Shown piece by piece: positions 17,797-26,710 of a stretch of DNA of 32,765 bases. A program made the position numbers and the translations under genes. The stretch comes from Bacteroides sp. OM05-12 (GTDB lineage Bacteria > Bacteroidota > Bacteroidia > Bacteroidales > Bacteroidaceae), in contig NZ_QSUN01000032.1 of the NCBI RefSeq assembly GCF_003438995.1, forward strand, positions 1-32,765. Direction: 5' to 3'. How positions within the stretch are numbered: position 1 is the first letter of the stretch; every line of letters begins with the position of its first letter. The notes beneath the pieces were generated by a model, which did not search any database, was not told the DNA's origin, and was given only the letters and a program-made list of their open reading frames with translations.

Positions 17797-18402
17797 TTAT
17801 CTCTCGATTTTTAATAAGAATGGGACATAATTCAGTTTATATTTTTCATCAAGTTGTGCTGCGTTTACAAATGTTGTCTTTTCTGTATATTCGATACCTA
17901 CTGCATTGTGGATGTGCCCGAATAAATGATATTTCGGCTGAATCCTCAATATGGCTTGTAATAAATCAGAACTTCCATAGTTAATATTTGCCGATGAATC
18001 CAAGATACAATAAGGCGGTTGATGAGAAACTAATACATCAATATTCGAGGGGATAGATGCTATTTGTTTCGTATATTTTCCAGATAGAACGTCTTCCATG
18101 AACATAGGTATGCCATAAAGTTTTATGTTTTCTATTGTTATACCTGAATTACATAGATAAAAGCAATTTTCAGGTAATCCTTCTATATTTGCGCCAAATA
18201 AACCATCATCATGGTTTCCTGCAATAAATATTTTATATTTGTGAGGTAAATTGAAGAACCATTCCATGAAGTCCATTATTTCATTTTCTGTTCCGGCAAA
18301 TGAAATATCACCTGAATGTATAATGAGGTCTGTATTCGGTAAATCATTTAGTTGATTATGATAACCATGAGTATCTGAAAGATGAAGGATTGATTTTACC
18401 AT
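17797..18402 (-). CDS. Calcineurin-like metallophosphoesterase (MPPED-like)
   Basis: This 201-residue cytoplasmic metallophosphoesterase has the full two-metal set: D10 and H12 in SDTHG, D32 in HSGDIS, N63 and H64 in GNHD, H127 in SHQPP, and H163/H165 in GHIH. The spacing and LIIHSGDIS...FIAGNHD resemble MPPED1/2-type phosphodiesterases, which act on cyclic nucleotides or nucleic-acid-like phosphodiesters. The substrate here is unknown. The ATG at 18402 is preferred over an upstream in-frame TTG that overlaps the previous gene. It lies 2 bases after the stop of the RNase J-like gene, so the two are translationally coupled. The AT-rich sequence matches the two genes upstream and differs from its core neighbours. 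Confidence 0.88.
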   Translation of the reverse strand: MVKSILHLSDTHGYHNQLNDLPNTDLIIHSGDISFAGTENEIMDFMEWFFNLPHKYKIFIAGNHDDGLFGANIEGLPENCFYLCNSGITIENIKLYGIPMFMEDVLSGKYTKQIASIPSNIDVLVSHQPPYCILDSSANINYGSSDLLQAILRIQPKYHLFGHIHNAVGIEYTEKTTFVNAAQLDEKYKLNYVPFLLKIER

Positions 18403-18404
18403 AT

Positions 18405-19685
18405 TTAAATTAGCTTGCAATTAAACGATTCACCATCATAAAGTGTGATAACAGGGGCTATTTCCCCGAATAATCTTTGAAATTTTTCAGGAGCTTCTGT
18501 ATGAATAGGGATAATGCCGCCAATGGGCTTTACAGTTTTAAAGACCGTTCTTAATGTGGGTGTATCGGCATGTCCGCTTGTATGCATATAATCTATTTCA
18601 TAGGAGGACAGGAAATCATGTAGTATTGGATTGTATGCTTGCTTTTGATTATCCAAATATCCATTCCACATTGAATAGTAAATCTTTGCATTATATTCAG
18701 CTAAGATAGGTTTAAATGCTTCTGTTGCGCGAATAAGCATACAAAAGCCATGCTTCATTAAAAAGTTCTTAAAGTTTTCCGAAAATAGAAATGAATTAGA
18801 ATGAATGCCCTTTTTTAATGTAAAGAATCGTCCTGCATAATTTTCAGTTTGTGCATAGTTAATATCATAAAAAGGAGTATATCTTTTATGGTTCTTAGAA
18901 ACAATCTTCAATATTTCAGCTTGATAGTTGTCGCAAACGAAACTCCGTCCTGCTCTTTTTGCTGCATGGTACAAAGAGAATATTCGGTCAATATTGGTAG
19001 ATGAGACTAATACGAAATTGTATTTATTTTGCTTAAATTGATTCTCAAAATCTTGTTGTAACTCTCGTTCCGTTTGCATAGCAACATTGGATCGGGAAAC
19101 ATTAGTTCCTTCTGAGATGATATAATTTATGTTGGAGGCATACTTTTGTAGCATTTTGTTGAGCTTTGATCCTCTGAAACCATGTCCGCGAAAATCACCA
19201 GTATGGAGTAAGCGTGTTCCTTCTGCTTCGATAATGAACATATAAGCATCAAAAGCGGAATGATCTATCATCAAAGGCGTGATCGTTATTTTACCTATTT
19301 TTATCTTTTCAAGTGGGGTAAATGTTTTAAAGGTATTGATGCGCTCTACAATCTTTTTATGTTTATTTCTTTCTGTAAGGTCTTGGATATAAGTTAGTCT
19401 TTGCTCAAGACACCTGTAAATCTCACATGCGGTTTTTCCAATATATATAGGGATGTCATGTGGCACATCGCATATTTTTCCTATGTGGTCACCATGATAA
19501 TGAGATATGAAAAGTGCACTTCTGGATATATCTCCACATGTTAAGCCTTCAATCAAGGGTAAGTCTGATGTTATTGTACCTGGTAATTGTTCTCCGTAGT
19601 CAATAAAAACTTTGTAACCGTTATGTTCAATTTCAGTTACGCATCCTCCTATCTGCTTTGTTCCTCTGTGAATAATTAATTTCAT
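18405..19685 (-). CDS. RNase J-like metallo-beta-lactamase/beta-CASP hydrolase
   Basis: This 426-residue MBL-fold protein has the metal motif HYHGDH at residues 62-67, H142 after MID, D164 in HTGDFRG, and beta-CASP-like motifs. ISEGT has E192 as motif A, TSGHAD has H372 as motif B, and IPIHTE has H395 as motif C. This arrangement is that of RNase J/CPSF-type ribonucleases, so RNA or DNA hydrolysis is likely. It is shorter than housekeeping RNase J (about 550 residues) and lacks the usual long C-terminal domain. Its start overlaps the stop of the upstream nuclease gene (ATGA), and the phosphoesterase gene follows after 2 bases. It is probably an accessory nuclease of this three-gene operon. 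Confidence 0.85.
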   Translation of the reverse strand: MKLIIHRGTKQIGGCVTEIEHNGYKVFIDYGEQLPGTITSDLPLIEGLTCGDISRSALFISHYHGDHIGKICDVPHDIPIYIGKTACEIYRCLEQRLTYIQDLTERNKHKKIVERINTFKTFTPLEKIKIGKITITPLMIDHSAFDAYMFIIEAEGTRLLHTGDFRGHGFRGSKLNKMLQKYASNINYIISEGTNVSRSNVAMQTERELQQDFENQFKQNKYNFVLVSSTNIDRIFSLYHAAKRAGRSFVCDNYQAEILKIVSKNHKRYTPFYDINYAQTENYAGRFFTLKKGIHSNSFLFSENFKNFLMKHGFCMLIRATEAFKPILAEYNAKIYYSMWNGYLDNQKQAYNPILHDFLSSYEIDYMHTSGHADTPTLRTVFKTVKPIGGIIPIHTEAPEKFQRLFGEIAPVITLYDGESFNCKLI

Positions 19686-20701
19686 TCTGGTCTGATTATT
19701 TCATCGTATTCTCCATTAATTATATCTGTGATTCCAAATGTTGTCGTTTTTGCAGTTTCAGTTTCTGGAATAATAACTTTGGAGAATAAAAAGGTAGCAT
19801 GGAAATCATTGTTTTTTTGAGTAATATCGCCAAAATCATCTTCCACGCAGTGTTTGGCCGATCTTTTACACTTCCAATCTTTATACTTATTATTATTTGG
19901 TTTGAATAGATACCCTGCCATTGTTTGTTTAGGGGTGCTGCCATTCTTTTCCTTGTTATTATTTAAAATTATAAAATAGAATTCCGGTTTAGTCAGGATG
20001 TCTTTAATTTCTATGCCATGTAGTTCTTTAGGTACATTCACACCTAATTCCACTTGAGCTTTGATGATATTTACAATTTCTTGCTTTAATGATTTAAAAT
20101 AGCCTTTGTCTTGAAATAGTTTGAAGTCTTTTATATGTTTGTATATTCCACTGTTTCCACCAATCGCTTTACTTCCATATTTTAATTCTATTAAGGCTAT
20201 ATTATAGGGTTTGGTTTTAGAAATGGCTATAATATCGAAGCGTCCTTTAAAACCACTATTATCACGTTCTGTTCTGTTATGAAATTGTTTTCTATATTCC
20301 ACATCTAAGCAGAACCACTTGGATTTTGGATTGCTATTGTTTTTTGTTATTAATAGTGCTTGGGCTCTTTTTTCGAGAGTTTTCTTACTCTTTTGATCAC
20401 TGACATCTTTTATTTCTTGATAACAATTATGGATTGTTTCAGGAGAAATATCTATACCATTTTTCCCATTTAAATAGTAATTATTGATTGTGCAATAGAT
20501 TTTTTTCTCTTTATCTGTGCGCTTTCTTTTATATTCAATTTTTGCGATACTATCACAATTATAGTAAAGATTGAGATATCCGTTGCGAATACCAAAGAAT
20601 AGTTCTTCTTGAGACTCTGTATAGAGATGATGTAGGCAGCTGTTTTTTAATGCATCAGCCATTTCTTCATTTATTCCTCGGATAATTTTCTTTTTAGTCA
20701 T
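19682..20701 (-). CDS. Putative PD-(D/E)XK-fold nuclease of unknown function
   Basis: This 339-residue cytoplasmic protein was not matched to a named family. The centre carries a plausible PD-(D/E)XK core: GRFDIIAI with D156, a short loop, then a hydrophobic strand IALIELKYG with E172 and K174. The preceding E135 region (LDVEYRKQF) could supply another acidic residue. The N-terminal part (about 1-110) has Lys/Arg-rich segments, and the C-terminal part (about 235-339) is strand-rich. Related sequences could be restriction-like or defence nucleases. It heads the three-gene operon, overlapping the MBL gene by 4 bases. The coding sequence is notably AT-rich with many AAA and AAT codons, as in transferred DNA. 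Confidence 0.6.
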   Translation of the reverse strand: MTKKKIIRGINEEMADALKNSCLHHLYTESQEELFFGIRNGYLNLYYNCDSIAKIEYKRKRTDKEKKIYCTINNYYLNGKNGIDISPETIHNCYQEIKDVSDQKSKKTLEKRAQALLITKNNSNPKSKWFCLDVEYRKQFHNRTERDNSGFKGRFDIIAISKTKPYNIALIELKYGSKAIGGNSGIYKHIKDFKLFQDKGYFKSLKQEIVNIIKAQVELGVNVPKELHGIEIKDILTKPEFYFIILNNNKEKNGSTPKQTMAGYLFKPNNNKYKDWKCKRSAKHCVEDDFGDITQKNNDFHATFLFSKVIIPETETAKTTTFGITDIINGEYDEIIRPE

Positions 20702-20736
20702 TGTTCGTTTTTCTATTTAAAGAGAACCATTAAGAA

Positions 20737-20744
20737 CAAAGATA
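20737..20744 (-). promoter_or_regulatory. -7 element of the three-gene nuclease operon
   Basis: On the minus strand the sequence reads TATCTTTG, matching TAnnTTTG, 36 bases before the start codon at 20701. No clear -33 element was found. Confidence 0.45.
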
Positions 20745-20889
20745 ATATATTATTCAGATATATTGTAATTTAAGATGCGTTTTGTAGAGAAACAAATAAG
20801 TGTGTTTTGATAAATAGGGCTATTGGGCTTTTCCTATCACTTTCATACAATTCCTGACTTTAATCACATCTGAATGAAAAGATTACGGT

Positions 20890-23694
20890 TTACATCATCA
20901 TCGGACGTGAAGATGGTCTGCCTCCTCCGTAAGGACGTGAACCGCCATGATTGCCTCCGGGAGCTCGTTTACCTTTCATTTGCTTGCCGCCCAATGTATT
21001 CAGACGATAAACAAAATGAAACATGAAGTAGCTGTTCAGCGTATTGTACTCCGAATCTTGCGTATAATTGGCTGTGACGGTTCTTGTCAGGTTATTCTGC
21101 TGCTTCAGTATATCGTATATCTTGAAACGGAGAGTGGCTTGTTTGTTTTTCAGGAAATTCTTGGATATTTGCGCGTTCCATAGCACTACATTCTTATCAA
21201 ATCCTTCTCCGTAGCCGGATTTAATGCTGTAGTTGATATCGGATGACAGGTATATATCCCACGGAAGATTAACGTTGGTGTTAGCAGAAATCTCGTAGTC
21301 AAACGTTTCCTGATTCCTGTCCTTTTGAATTGTATTGTGGGAGAAACCGTACTTTACGGAACCGGACAATCCGCATTCGAAAACGTCACTGCGGAAGTTT
21401 CCGGTCAGTCTTTCCAGTAAATTCAGGTTGCGCGTGGTACTTTTCTCCGCATTCTCTTTATTGATACTGCTGAATCCTACCAGATTCTGGTAGAAGGCAT
21501 TGGTATATGTGTTTATTGTGAATTTGCGATTCTTAAAAGGGGTGTTAAAAGAGAAAAAGGCCTGCGTATTCCAGTTTCCATTGACATTGACAAGGTTGGT
21601 AATCTTTCCACCGGTTTCTTCATCGTAAGTCACTTTGTTTGCCGTGCTGTTCAGCGTATTGTTGAAGGAGAGGTTTGCCATCATCCCCCGTTGCGTCTTT
21701 GGTGAATATTTATTATAGAACATCATGAAACGGTTACTGTAAGACGGTTTTAGAGACGGATTACCATAAATCAGGTTCATTGGGTCGGTAACGTCTTTTA
21801 CTGCTTGCAAGTCCTCGATATTTGGGGCAGAGCTTCGTCCACGATACATCAGTCGAAGTTGTTCCTGCTTGGAGAAACGATAGCGGAAGTCGATGGTAGG
21901 AGAGTAGTTCCACACATGTTGTGATAGCGGTTGCTTTGCATTCGGACCTACAATAGTAGTCGTGGTAGACTTTTGCGGTTCTACGCTCACACCTATATTA
22001 TACATGTATTTCTCGCGTATGGTACGGAGAGAAACTTGCAGTTGTTGTGTCATATATTTGTTCTCGGATTCATTGCTCAGTGAATCCAAACGGTCTTTTA
22101 TAGGATAATAGTTCTCATCATTGGCATTATAGACGTATTTCTGCGAATGCGACTTCTTGTATTGGTAGCTGTAACTGAATTGTAGGAAGCGGTTGGTGAA
22201 GACCGGTTCCGTATAGGTCATTTGTATTTTGTAGCTATTGCCGTAGTTGTTTCCGTCATTGAAACGGTCAAGAATAGAAAGACTGTCGTTCTTGTAGAAA
22301 TCCGTTTCGGAATAAGACCAGCGGTCGGAGTTTGAATTGTTATAGTTATAGTTTAACCGGAGAGTCAGGTTTCTGCCCGGTTTATTCCCCAGTTTACGGT
22401 TGATTTGCAGATCACCTTTTGCACTTACATTATTGTTTCTTCCTTGTGTGTCGGATACTTTGTGGTTGACGGAATCCCGCTCGTTGTCCAACGTAGTGGA
22501 AACCCCGTTGCTGTAACTGTTTGTCTTGGAGTAAGAACCGGATGGACGGAAGATGATGTTTGTCATACTGTCCGGACGCCATTCCAAACGAAAGTTGGCG
22601 GAAACATCATGCCTGTTTCTATTGGAGGTGTTCATACTGTTTTTATAAGAAGAACCGTTCTGAAGAAAAGTTTCCGTAGCACTTTTAGTCCAGGCATCCC
22701 GATTGGAATGTCCGTATTGCACGTCGCCACCAATCTCCATCTTTTCACTGTCTTTGGCAAAGTTCACTCCTAAAGATTGGGATGTATTGATACCACTACC
22801 CGCATTGCCGCCCATGCCTTGTCCGGCATCACCAAACTCAGAGAATCCTTGATTGTTCGTATTGTTTGCAGAGCCGATTAAAGAGAATTGGGCTTTGTCG
22901 GTAAAGCGGTTTGCCATTGCTCCTGCTTCATATCGTTCTTTACTTCCGTATCCTCCGATGAAATTGCCGAACCATCCTTGCTTCATTCCTTTCTTGACGG
23001 TCAGGTCGAGCACTGCTTCTTCTTCTCCGTCGTCAATTCCCGTGACACGTGCCAAATCAGATTTCTTATCGTAAGCCTTTACCTTATCTATCATTTCTAC
23101 GGGCAGGTTTTTCATGGCAAGTTTCGGGTCATCACTGAAAAACTCTTTTCCATCTACCATGATTTTCTTGATTTCCTTCCCGTTTACCGTTACCTTTCCT
23201 TCCGAGTCTACTTCGGCGCCGGGGAGTTTCTTAACCAAGTCTTCCAACATTGCTCCTTCGGGTACCCGGTAAGCGGAAGTATTGTAAACAGTAGTATCCT
23301 GCACTACTGTGACTTGCGGGGCTTCTGCCACGACTACCGCCTCTCCCAACATGATTGCGTCCGGTTGTAATGCCAGCTGCCCGAGATTAACGGATGGCTT
23401 TGCTGCAGAGAGTTCTATGGACTTTATTAAAGTCTGATAACCAACGAAGGAAACTTTCAGTGCATACTTTCCGGCTTTGAGGTTGGGGAATTTGAAATAG
23501 CCGTTGTTGGAACTTGCTTCTCCGGAAACGAAAGTGCTGTCCGGAAGCGATAACAGTTGTACGGTAGCCTGCGCAACAGGCGCCTTTTCATCTGCATCAA
23601 TTATACTTCCGGACAAAGAAACATATTTATTTTGCGCCGTAGTTAAGGTTACGGTTGTAAAACAAAGGAGCAATAATGCCAATATCTTTTTCAT
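20890..23694 (-). CDS. Outer-membrane beta-barrel protein with carboxypeptidase-like and plug domains
   Basis: With the start at the ATG before KKILALLLL, this is a 934-residue outer-membrane protein. In order it has a signal peptide ending near TTAQ, a carboxypeptidase-regulatory-like domain (about 25-110) and a plug-like domain (about 140-240, with MLEDLVKKLPG and IMVDGKEFFSDDP). A long beta-barrel of the OMP_b-brl_3 type follows. The protein ends in a Gly/Arg/Pro-rich tail finishing PMMM, not in a terminal aromatic residue, which is unusual for a barrel. It resembles TonB-dependent receptors but has no SusD partner. The substrate is unknown. An upstream ATG 13 codons earlier is rejected because it precedes the signal peptide. 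Confidence 0.88.
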   Translation of the reverse strand: MKKILALLLLCFTTVTLTTAQNKYVSLSGSIIDADEKAPVAQATVQLLSLPDSTFVSGEASSNNGYFKFPNLKAGKYALKVSFVGYQTLIKSIELSAAKPSVNLGQLALQPDAIMLGEAVVVAEAPQVTVVQDTTVYNTSAYRVPEGAMLEDLVKKLPGAEVDSEGKVTVNGKEIKKIMVDGKEFFSDDPKLAMKNLPVEMIDKVKAYDKKSDLARVTGIDDGEEEAVLDLTVKKGMKQGWFGNFIGGYGSKERYEAGAMANRFTDKAQFSLIGSANNTNNQGFSEFGDAGQGMGGNAGSGINTSQSLGVNFAKDSEKMEIGGDVQYGHSNRDAWTKSATETFLQNGSSYKNSMNTSNRNRHDVSANFRLEWRPDSMTNIIFRPSGSYSKTNSYSNGVSTTLDNERDSVNHKVSDTQGRNNNVSAKGDLQINRKLGNKPGRNLTLRLNYNYNNSNSDRWSYSETDFYKNDSLSILDRFNDGNNYGNSYKIQMTYTEPVFTNRFLQFSYSYQYKKSHSQKYVYNANDENYYPIKDRLDSLSNESENKYMTQQLQVSLRTIREKYMYNIGVSVEPQKSTTTTIVGPNAKQPLSQHVWNYSPTIDFRYRFSKQEQLRLMYRGRSSAPNIEDLQAVKDVTDPMNLIYGNPSLKPSYSNRFMMFYNKYSPKTQRGMMANLSFNNTLNSTANKVTYDEETGGKITNLVNVNGNWNTQAFFSFNTPFKNRKFTINTYTNAFYQNLVGFSSINKENAEKSTTRNLNLLERLTGNFRSDVFECGLSGSVKYGFSHNTIQKDRNQETFDYEISANTNVNLPWDIYLSSDINYSIKSGYGEGFDKNVVLWNAQISKNFLKNKQATLRFKIYDILKQQNNLTRTVTANYTQDSEYNTLNSYFMFHFVYRLNTLGGKQMKGKRAPGGNHGGSRPYGGGRPSSRPMMM

Positions 23695-23762
23695 GAAGTG
23701 GAATCCTAAGTAACAATTATGCTCTTTGGACACAGAATATGCGAAAAGGTTTAATAAACCGG

Positions 23763-24167
23763 TTATCTTTTAAATATTTTATCAACGACGGCTTTCTTAA
23801 TGCCAAACTCCAGGCAAATGACATTCATTGCCATAAAGATAAGGAATGAGGAAGTATCCATCAGTTCGTTACTGCCTTTGTAAAGGCGGAAAAGCATACT
23901 TACAAAGATATATATGATGGTGATAAAGAAAGCATTACGCATCGCTTTAACCCGTATTACTTCTGTCTCCTCGTTTTCATTCTTGGTATAGGCAAGTAAA
24001 ATCATCAGTAAGCCTACAATCATAAACAGTTTAATGATTTCTTTGCAAAGCAACAAGTTTTCATCTGTGATTATTCCATACATCATTAAAATAAAGGGAG
24101 AGAAAATAGACAACAGAAGGATGGCGTAACCGAGCAGACGGCAATATGCGGGTAATAATGCTTTCAT
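23763..24167 (-). CDS. Small four-helix integral membrane protein
   Basis: This 134-residue protein has four predicted membrane helices (about residues 10-30, 43-60, 75-92 and 103-120) separated by short charged loops. No enzymatic motif is visible and no family is recognised. It lies 68 bases upstream of the beta-barrel gene on the same strand and may be co-transcribed with it. A TAnnTTTG element (24195-24202 on the minus strand) precedes it. Confidence 0.75.
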   Translation of the reverse strand: MKALLPAYCRLLGYAILLLSIFSPFILMMYGIITDENLLLCKEIIKLFMIVGLLMILLAYTKNENEETEVIRVKAMRNAFFITIIYIFVSMLFRLYKGSNELMDTSSFLIFMAMNVICLEFGIKKAVVDKIFKR

Positions 24168-24194
24168 AGCGTGTTCTTATTTGATTAATATGCG

Positions 24195-24202
24195 CAAAGG
24201 TA
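24195..24202 (-). promoter_or_regulatory. -7 element of the small membrane-protein gene
   Basis: On the minus strand the sequence reads TACCTTTG, matching TAnnTTTG, 28 bases before the start codon. It may also drive the beta-barrel gene downstream. Confidence 0.45.
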
Positions 24203-24231
24203 ATTATTTGTAAGTAATTAAGTAGAATGAT

Positions 24232-24262
24232 TTTGCTTTTTTATGTTTTTAGCGTAAGTTTG
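24232..24262 (+). promoter_or_regulatory. Consensus Bacteroides promoter of aroB
   Basis: TTTG at 24232-24235, a 19-base spacer and TAAGTTTG at 24255-24262 match the full sigma-ABfr consensus. This is the clearest promoter in the window, 22 bases before the aroB ATG. Confidence 0.7.
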
Positions 24263-24284
24263 CAGCATTAATGTAGCTAAGAGC

Positions 24285-25343
24285 ATGAATAGACAAGAAA
24301 TAATCATCTGCGAGAATCTGGAAGAAAGTTTGGATAAGGCTATCGGGAAATGCCCGTTTGACAAATTGTTTGTCCTCACGGATGAGCATACCCGCGAACT
24401 TTGCCTGCCGCTTTTAAATAAAACAGCGTGTCTGCAAGATGCCATTCAGATAACTATCGGTGCGGGAGATGTGCATAAGGAACTGGATACACTAGCGCAT
24501 GTGTGGATGGAATTAAGTAACCAGGGGGCGACACGGCATTCGCTGCTGATAAACCTTGGTGGGGGAATGATAACAGACTTAGGCGGATTTGCCGCATCTA
24601 CTTTTAAACGGGGAATCAATTCCATCAATATTCCAACAACACTTCTAGCGATGGTGGATGCGTCGGTAGGCGGAAAAACGGGGATTAACTTCAATGGGTT
24701 GAAGAACGAAATCGGAGCGTTTGCTCCTGCGGACAGTGTGCTGATAGAAACCGAATTTCTGCGTACGCTTGATACGGAAAACTTCTTTTCCGGCTATGCG
24801 GAGATGTTGAAGCACGGCCTTATCAGTACGGTAGGGCATTGGGCGGAATTATTGAAGTTTGATACGGTGGATATTGATTATGCCGCATTGAGGGCGTTGG
24901 TAGGCAAGTCTGTTCAGATAAAAGAGGATATTGTTCAGAAAGATCCTTATGAACAAGGTATCCGTAAGGCATTAAACCTGGGACATACGGTGGGGCATGC
25001 CTTTGAAAGCCTTGCTTTGGAGCAACACCGCCCGGTATTGCATGGGTATGCCGTGGCATGGGGAATCGTTTGCGAACTCTATTTCTCTCATCTTAAAGTA
25101 GGTTTCCCGAAAGATAAACTGCGGCAGACTATTACTTTCATTAAAGAAAACTACGGAATGTTTGCTTTCGACTGCAATCAATATGAGAGACTCTATGAGC
25201 TGATGAAGCATGATAAGAAGAATAGTGCCGGTATCATTAACTTCACTTTATTAAAAGAAGTGGGCGAGGTGGAGATAAACCAAACAGCCGATAAAGAAGA
25301 GATATTCGATATGCTCGACTTTTACCGGGAATGCATGGGATAG
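24285..25343 (+). CDS. aroB: 3-dehydroquinate synthase
   Basis: This 352-residue NAD+- and metal-dependent enzyme converts DAHP to 3-dehydroquinate, the second step of the shikimate pathway. The NAD-binding and active-site block GGGMITDLGGFAASTFKRG (about 91-109) is complete. IPTTLLAMVDASVGGKTGIN follows, then the metal-binding histidines in NLGHTVGHAFE (about 228-238) and HGYAVAWG. Length is typical. It has its own consensus promoter, and the GNAT gene begins 27 bases after the stop, probably in the same transcript. Confidence 0.96.
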   Translation: MNRQEIIICENLEESLDKAIGKCPFDKLFVLTDEHTRELCLPLLNKTACLQDAIQITIGAGDVHKELDTLAHVWMELSNQGATRHSLLINLGGGMITDLGGFAASTFKRGINSINIPTTLLAMVDASVGGKTGINFNGLKNEIGAFAPADSVLIETEFLRTLDTENFFSGYAEMLKHGLISTVGHWAELLKFDTVDIDYAALRALVGKSVQIKEDIVQKDPYEQGIRKALNLGHTVGHAFESLALEQHRPVLHGYAVAWGIVCELYFSHLKVGFPKDKLRQTITFIKENYGMFAFDCNQYERLYELMKHDKKNSAGIINFTLLKEVGEVEINQTADKEEIFDMLDFYRECMG

Positions 25344-25369
25344 TTAAAATAGCCGATAAATACAGATAA

Positions 25370-25936
25370 ATGGAATATTGTATACCAGGACTGGAAACGG
25401 AGCGATTGCTGTTGCGTCCGTTTGAGAAGAGTGATTTGAATGATTTCTTTGATTGCTGCAAGAATCCGCATTTAGGTGATAATGCGGGATGGATGCCTCA
25501 CCGCACGATTGAAGAGTCCGAGGCGATTTTAAATGAAGTCTTTATCGGACAGCCGGGAATGTGGGCTATCGTCTCATTGGAAGATAACCGCCTGATCGGT
25601 TCTATCGGTCTTATCAAAGATCCTTTGCGCAACTATCATTCGTCTAAGATGATGGGCTATTGGCTTCATGAGGACTATTGGGGACGGGGACTGATTTCGG
25701 AAGCGGTAGAGGCTGTCCTCTACTTCGGTTTTGAACAGTTGGAACTGAATCTTATTACGATAAATTGTTATCCGCATAATGCTCGTTCTCTACGTGTTAT
25801 CGAACGTTTCGGTTTCACTTACGAAGGCACATTGCACCAAGCCGACGAGTTGTATGACGGCAGAGTGCTGGATCTTCAATGCTTCTTCCTCACCAGAAAA
25901 GAGTATTTTGAAAGACAGGGCTTGTGTGCCGATTGA
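25370..25936 (+). CDS. GNAT family N-acetyltransferase (RimJ/RimL type)
   Basis: This 188-residue acetyl-CoA-dependent acetyltransferase begins with the RimJ/RimL-like signature LETERLLLRPFEKSDL. Motif A for acetyl-CoA binding is WGRGLISEAVEAVLYFGFE (about 103-121). NARSLRVIERFGFTYEGTL follows near residue 140. Substrates in this subfamily are ribosomal-protein N termini, small amines or amino acids. The acceptor cannot be decided here. It follows aroB closely and converges on the HU-like gene with a 15-base gap. Confidence 0.88.
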   Translation: MEYCIPGLETERLLLRPFEKSDLNDFFDCCKNPHLGDNAGWMPHRTIEESEAILNEVFIGQPGMWAIVSLEDNRLIGSIGLIKDPLRNYHSSKMMGYWLHEDYWGRGLISEAVEAVLYFGFEQLELNLITINCYPHNARSLRVIERFGFTYEGTLHQADELYDGRVLDLQCFFLTRKEYFERQGLCAD

Positions 25937-25951
25937 CCGAATCTGTCTCTT

Positions 25952-26563
25952 TTATTCTTTTCCAAAACATCCTGCCACGGGATAATAAAACGGAGCGCGG
26001 AGGTATCCCGGATGCCTCAGCTTGCCTTCGTCCACGCGTTCTTTCAGCCGACGCAAAGCAGTGGCTTTCCTTAAACCGCAGAGTGAGCACATTTCCCGGG
26101 TAGTGATGCTGTCGTGCTCTGCAAAGTGTTCCGTCAGTTTCCTGTCTATCTCGCCATCACTTAACTCCAGCGAACGGTGTATCTCTTTGGCTCGTTCAAA
26201 ACGGGTCCCGCTTAAACTACGCAGTAATTTTGCTTCCGGTGTGTAGACCACTCCTCCGAAACTGATATTTTCGGCTCGTATCTCTTTAGGAGAACTTACA
26301 GCCGGAGATTTTGCCTTGATGCGGAAAGAACCTATTCCTTTGAGCTGCACGTTGCGTCCTTCTGCCATTTCGTCTTTGAGAACCTTGGCCAGCTCAATGA
26401 GCGCAGCCGTTACATCTCCTGGTTGCAGGCTGCATCGTGACGCTATCAATTCTACCACTTCTTCCGTAGTCATGGTATTCTTAACGACCAATCGGGCATG
26501 GTATTTTACTTTATCCTCATCTTTACGTTGTGGGGTACGGAAGAAATCATAAGGTGCACTCAT
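25952..26563 (-). CDS. HU-like DNA-binding protein with winged-helix-like C-terminal extension
   Basis: With the internal ATG (MSAPYDFF, the usual opening in this family) the product is 203 residues. The HU/IHF-like domain covers about residues 20-120, including TTEEVVELIASRCSLQPGDVTAAL and the strand block NVQLKGIGSFRIKAK. A second domain (about 130-195) contains SITTREMCSLCGLRKATALRRLKER, which looks like a winged helix or helix-turn-helix. Standard HU is about 90 residues, so this is a long, two-domain version known in Bacteroidales. It may be an architectural or regulatory protein. Upstream lie three 23-bp tandem repeats that could be its operator. Confidence 0.82.
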   Translation of the reverse strand: MSAPYDFFRTPQRKDEDKVKYHARLVVKNTMTTEEVVELIASRCSLQPGDVTAALIELAKVLKDEMAEGRNVQLKGIGSFRIKAKSPAVSSPKEIRAENISFGGVVYTPEAKLLRSLSGTRFERAKEIHRSLELSDGEIDRKLTEHFAEHDSITTREMCSLCGLRKATALRRLKERVDEGKLRHPGYLRAPFYYPVAGCFGKE

Positions 26564-26641
26564 TGACTTAATTGTTTGTTGCAGGGAAACTATATTCTCC
26601 ATGCGGTTTTACTACTATTTTATTACTTACCAACTATCTGT

Positions 26642-26710
26642 CTCACAACATATACGATAGTTATCTCACATTAGGTGAAATAGCTATTGCATATATTGTG
26701 AGATAGCTAT
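26642..26710 (-). repeat. Three tandem 23-bp degenerate repeats upstream of the HU-like gene
   Basis: On the minus strand three consecutive 23-base units occupy 26688-26710, 26665-26687 and 26642-26664. Units 1 and 2 begin ATAGCTAT and unit 3 begins ATAACTAT. By eye they agree at 16 and 15 of 23 positions between neighbours. The array also contains a 15/16 inverted repeat, CGATAGTTATCTCACA (26655-26670) with TGTGAGATAGCTATCG (26697-26712). There are no spacers, so this is not CRISPR. It is probably an operator array. Confidence 0.6.

Noticed and set aside
20890..23694. SusC of a polysaccharide utilisation locus
   Set aside because: The protein has a TonB-receptor-like layout, but there is no SusD-like gene next to it. 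The barrel resembles the OMP_b-brl_3 type and not SusC.
26642..26710. CRISPR array
   Set aside because: The repeats are directly adjacent with no spacers and are degenerate. No cas genes are present.
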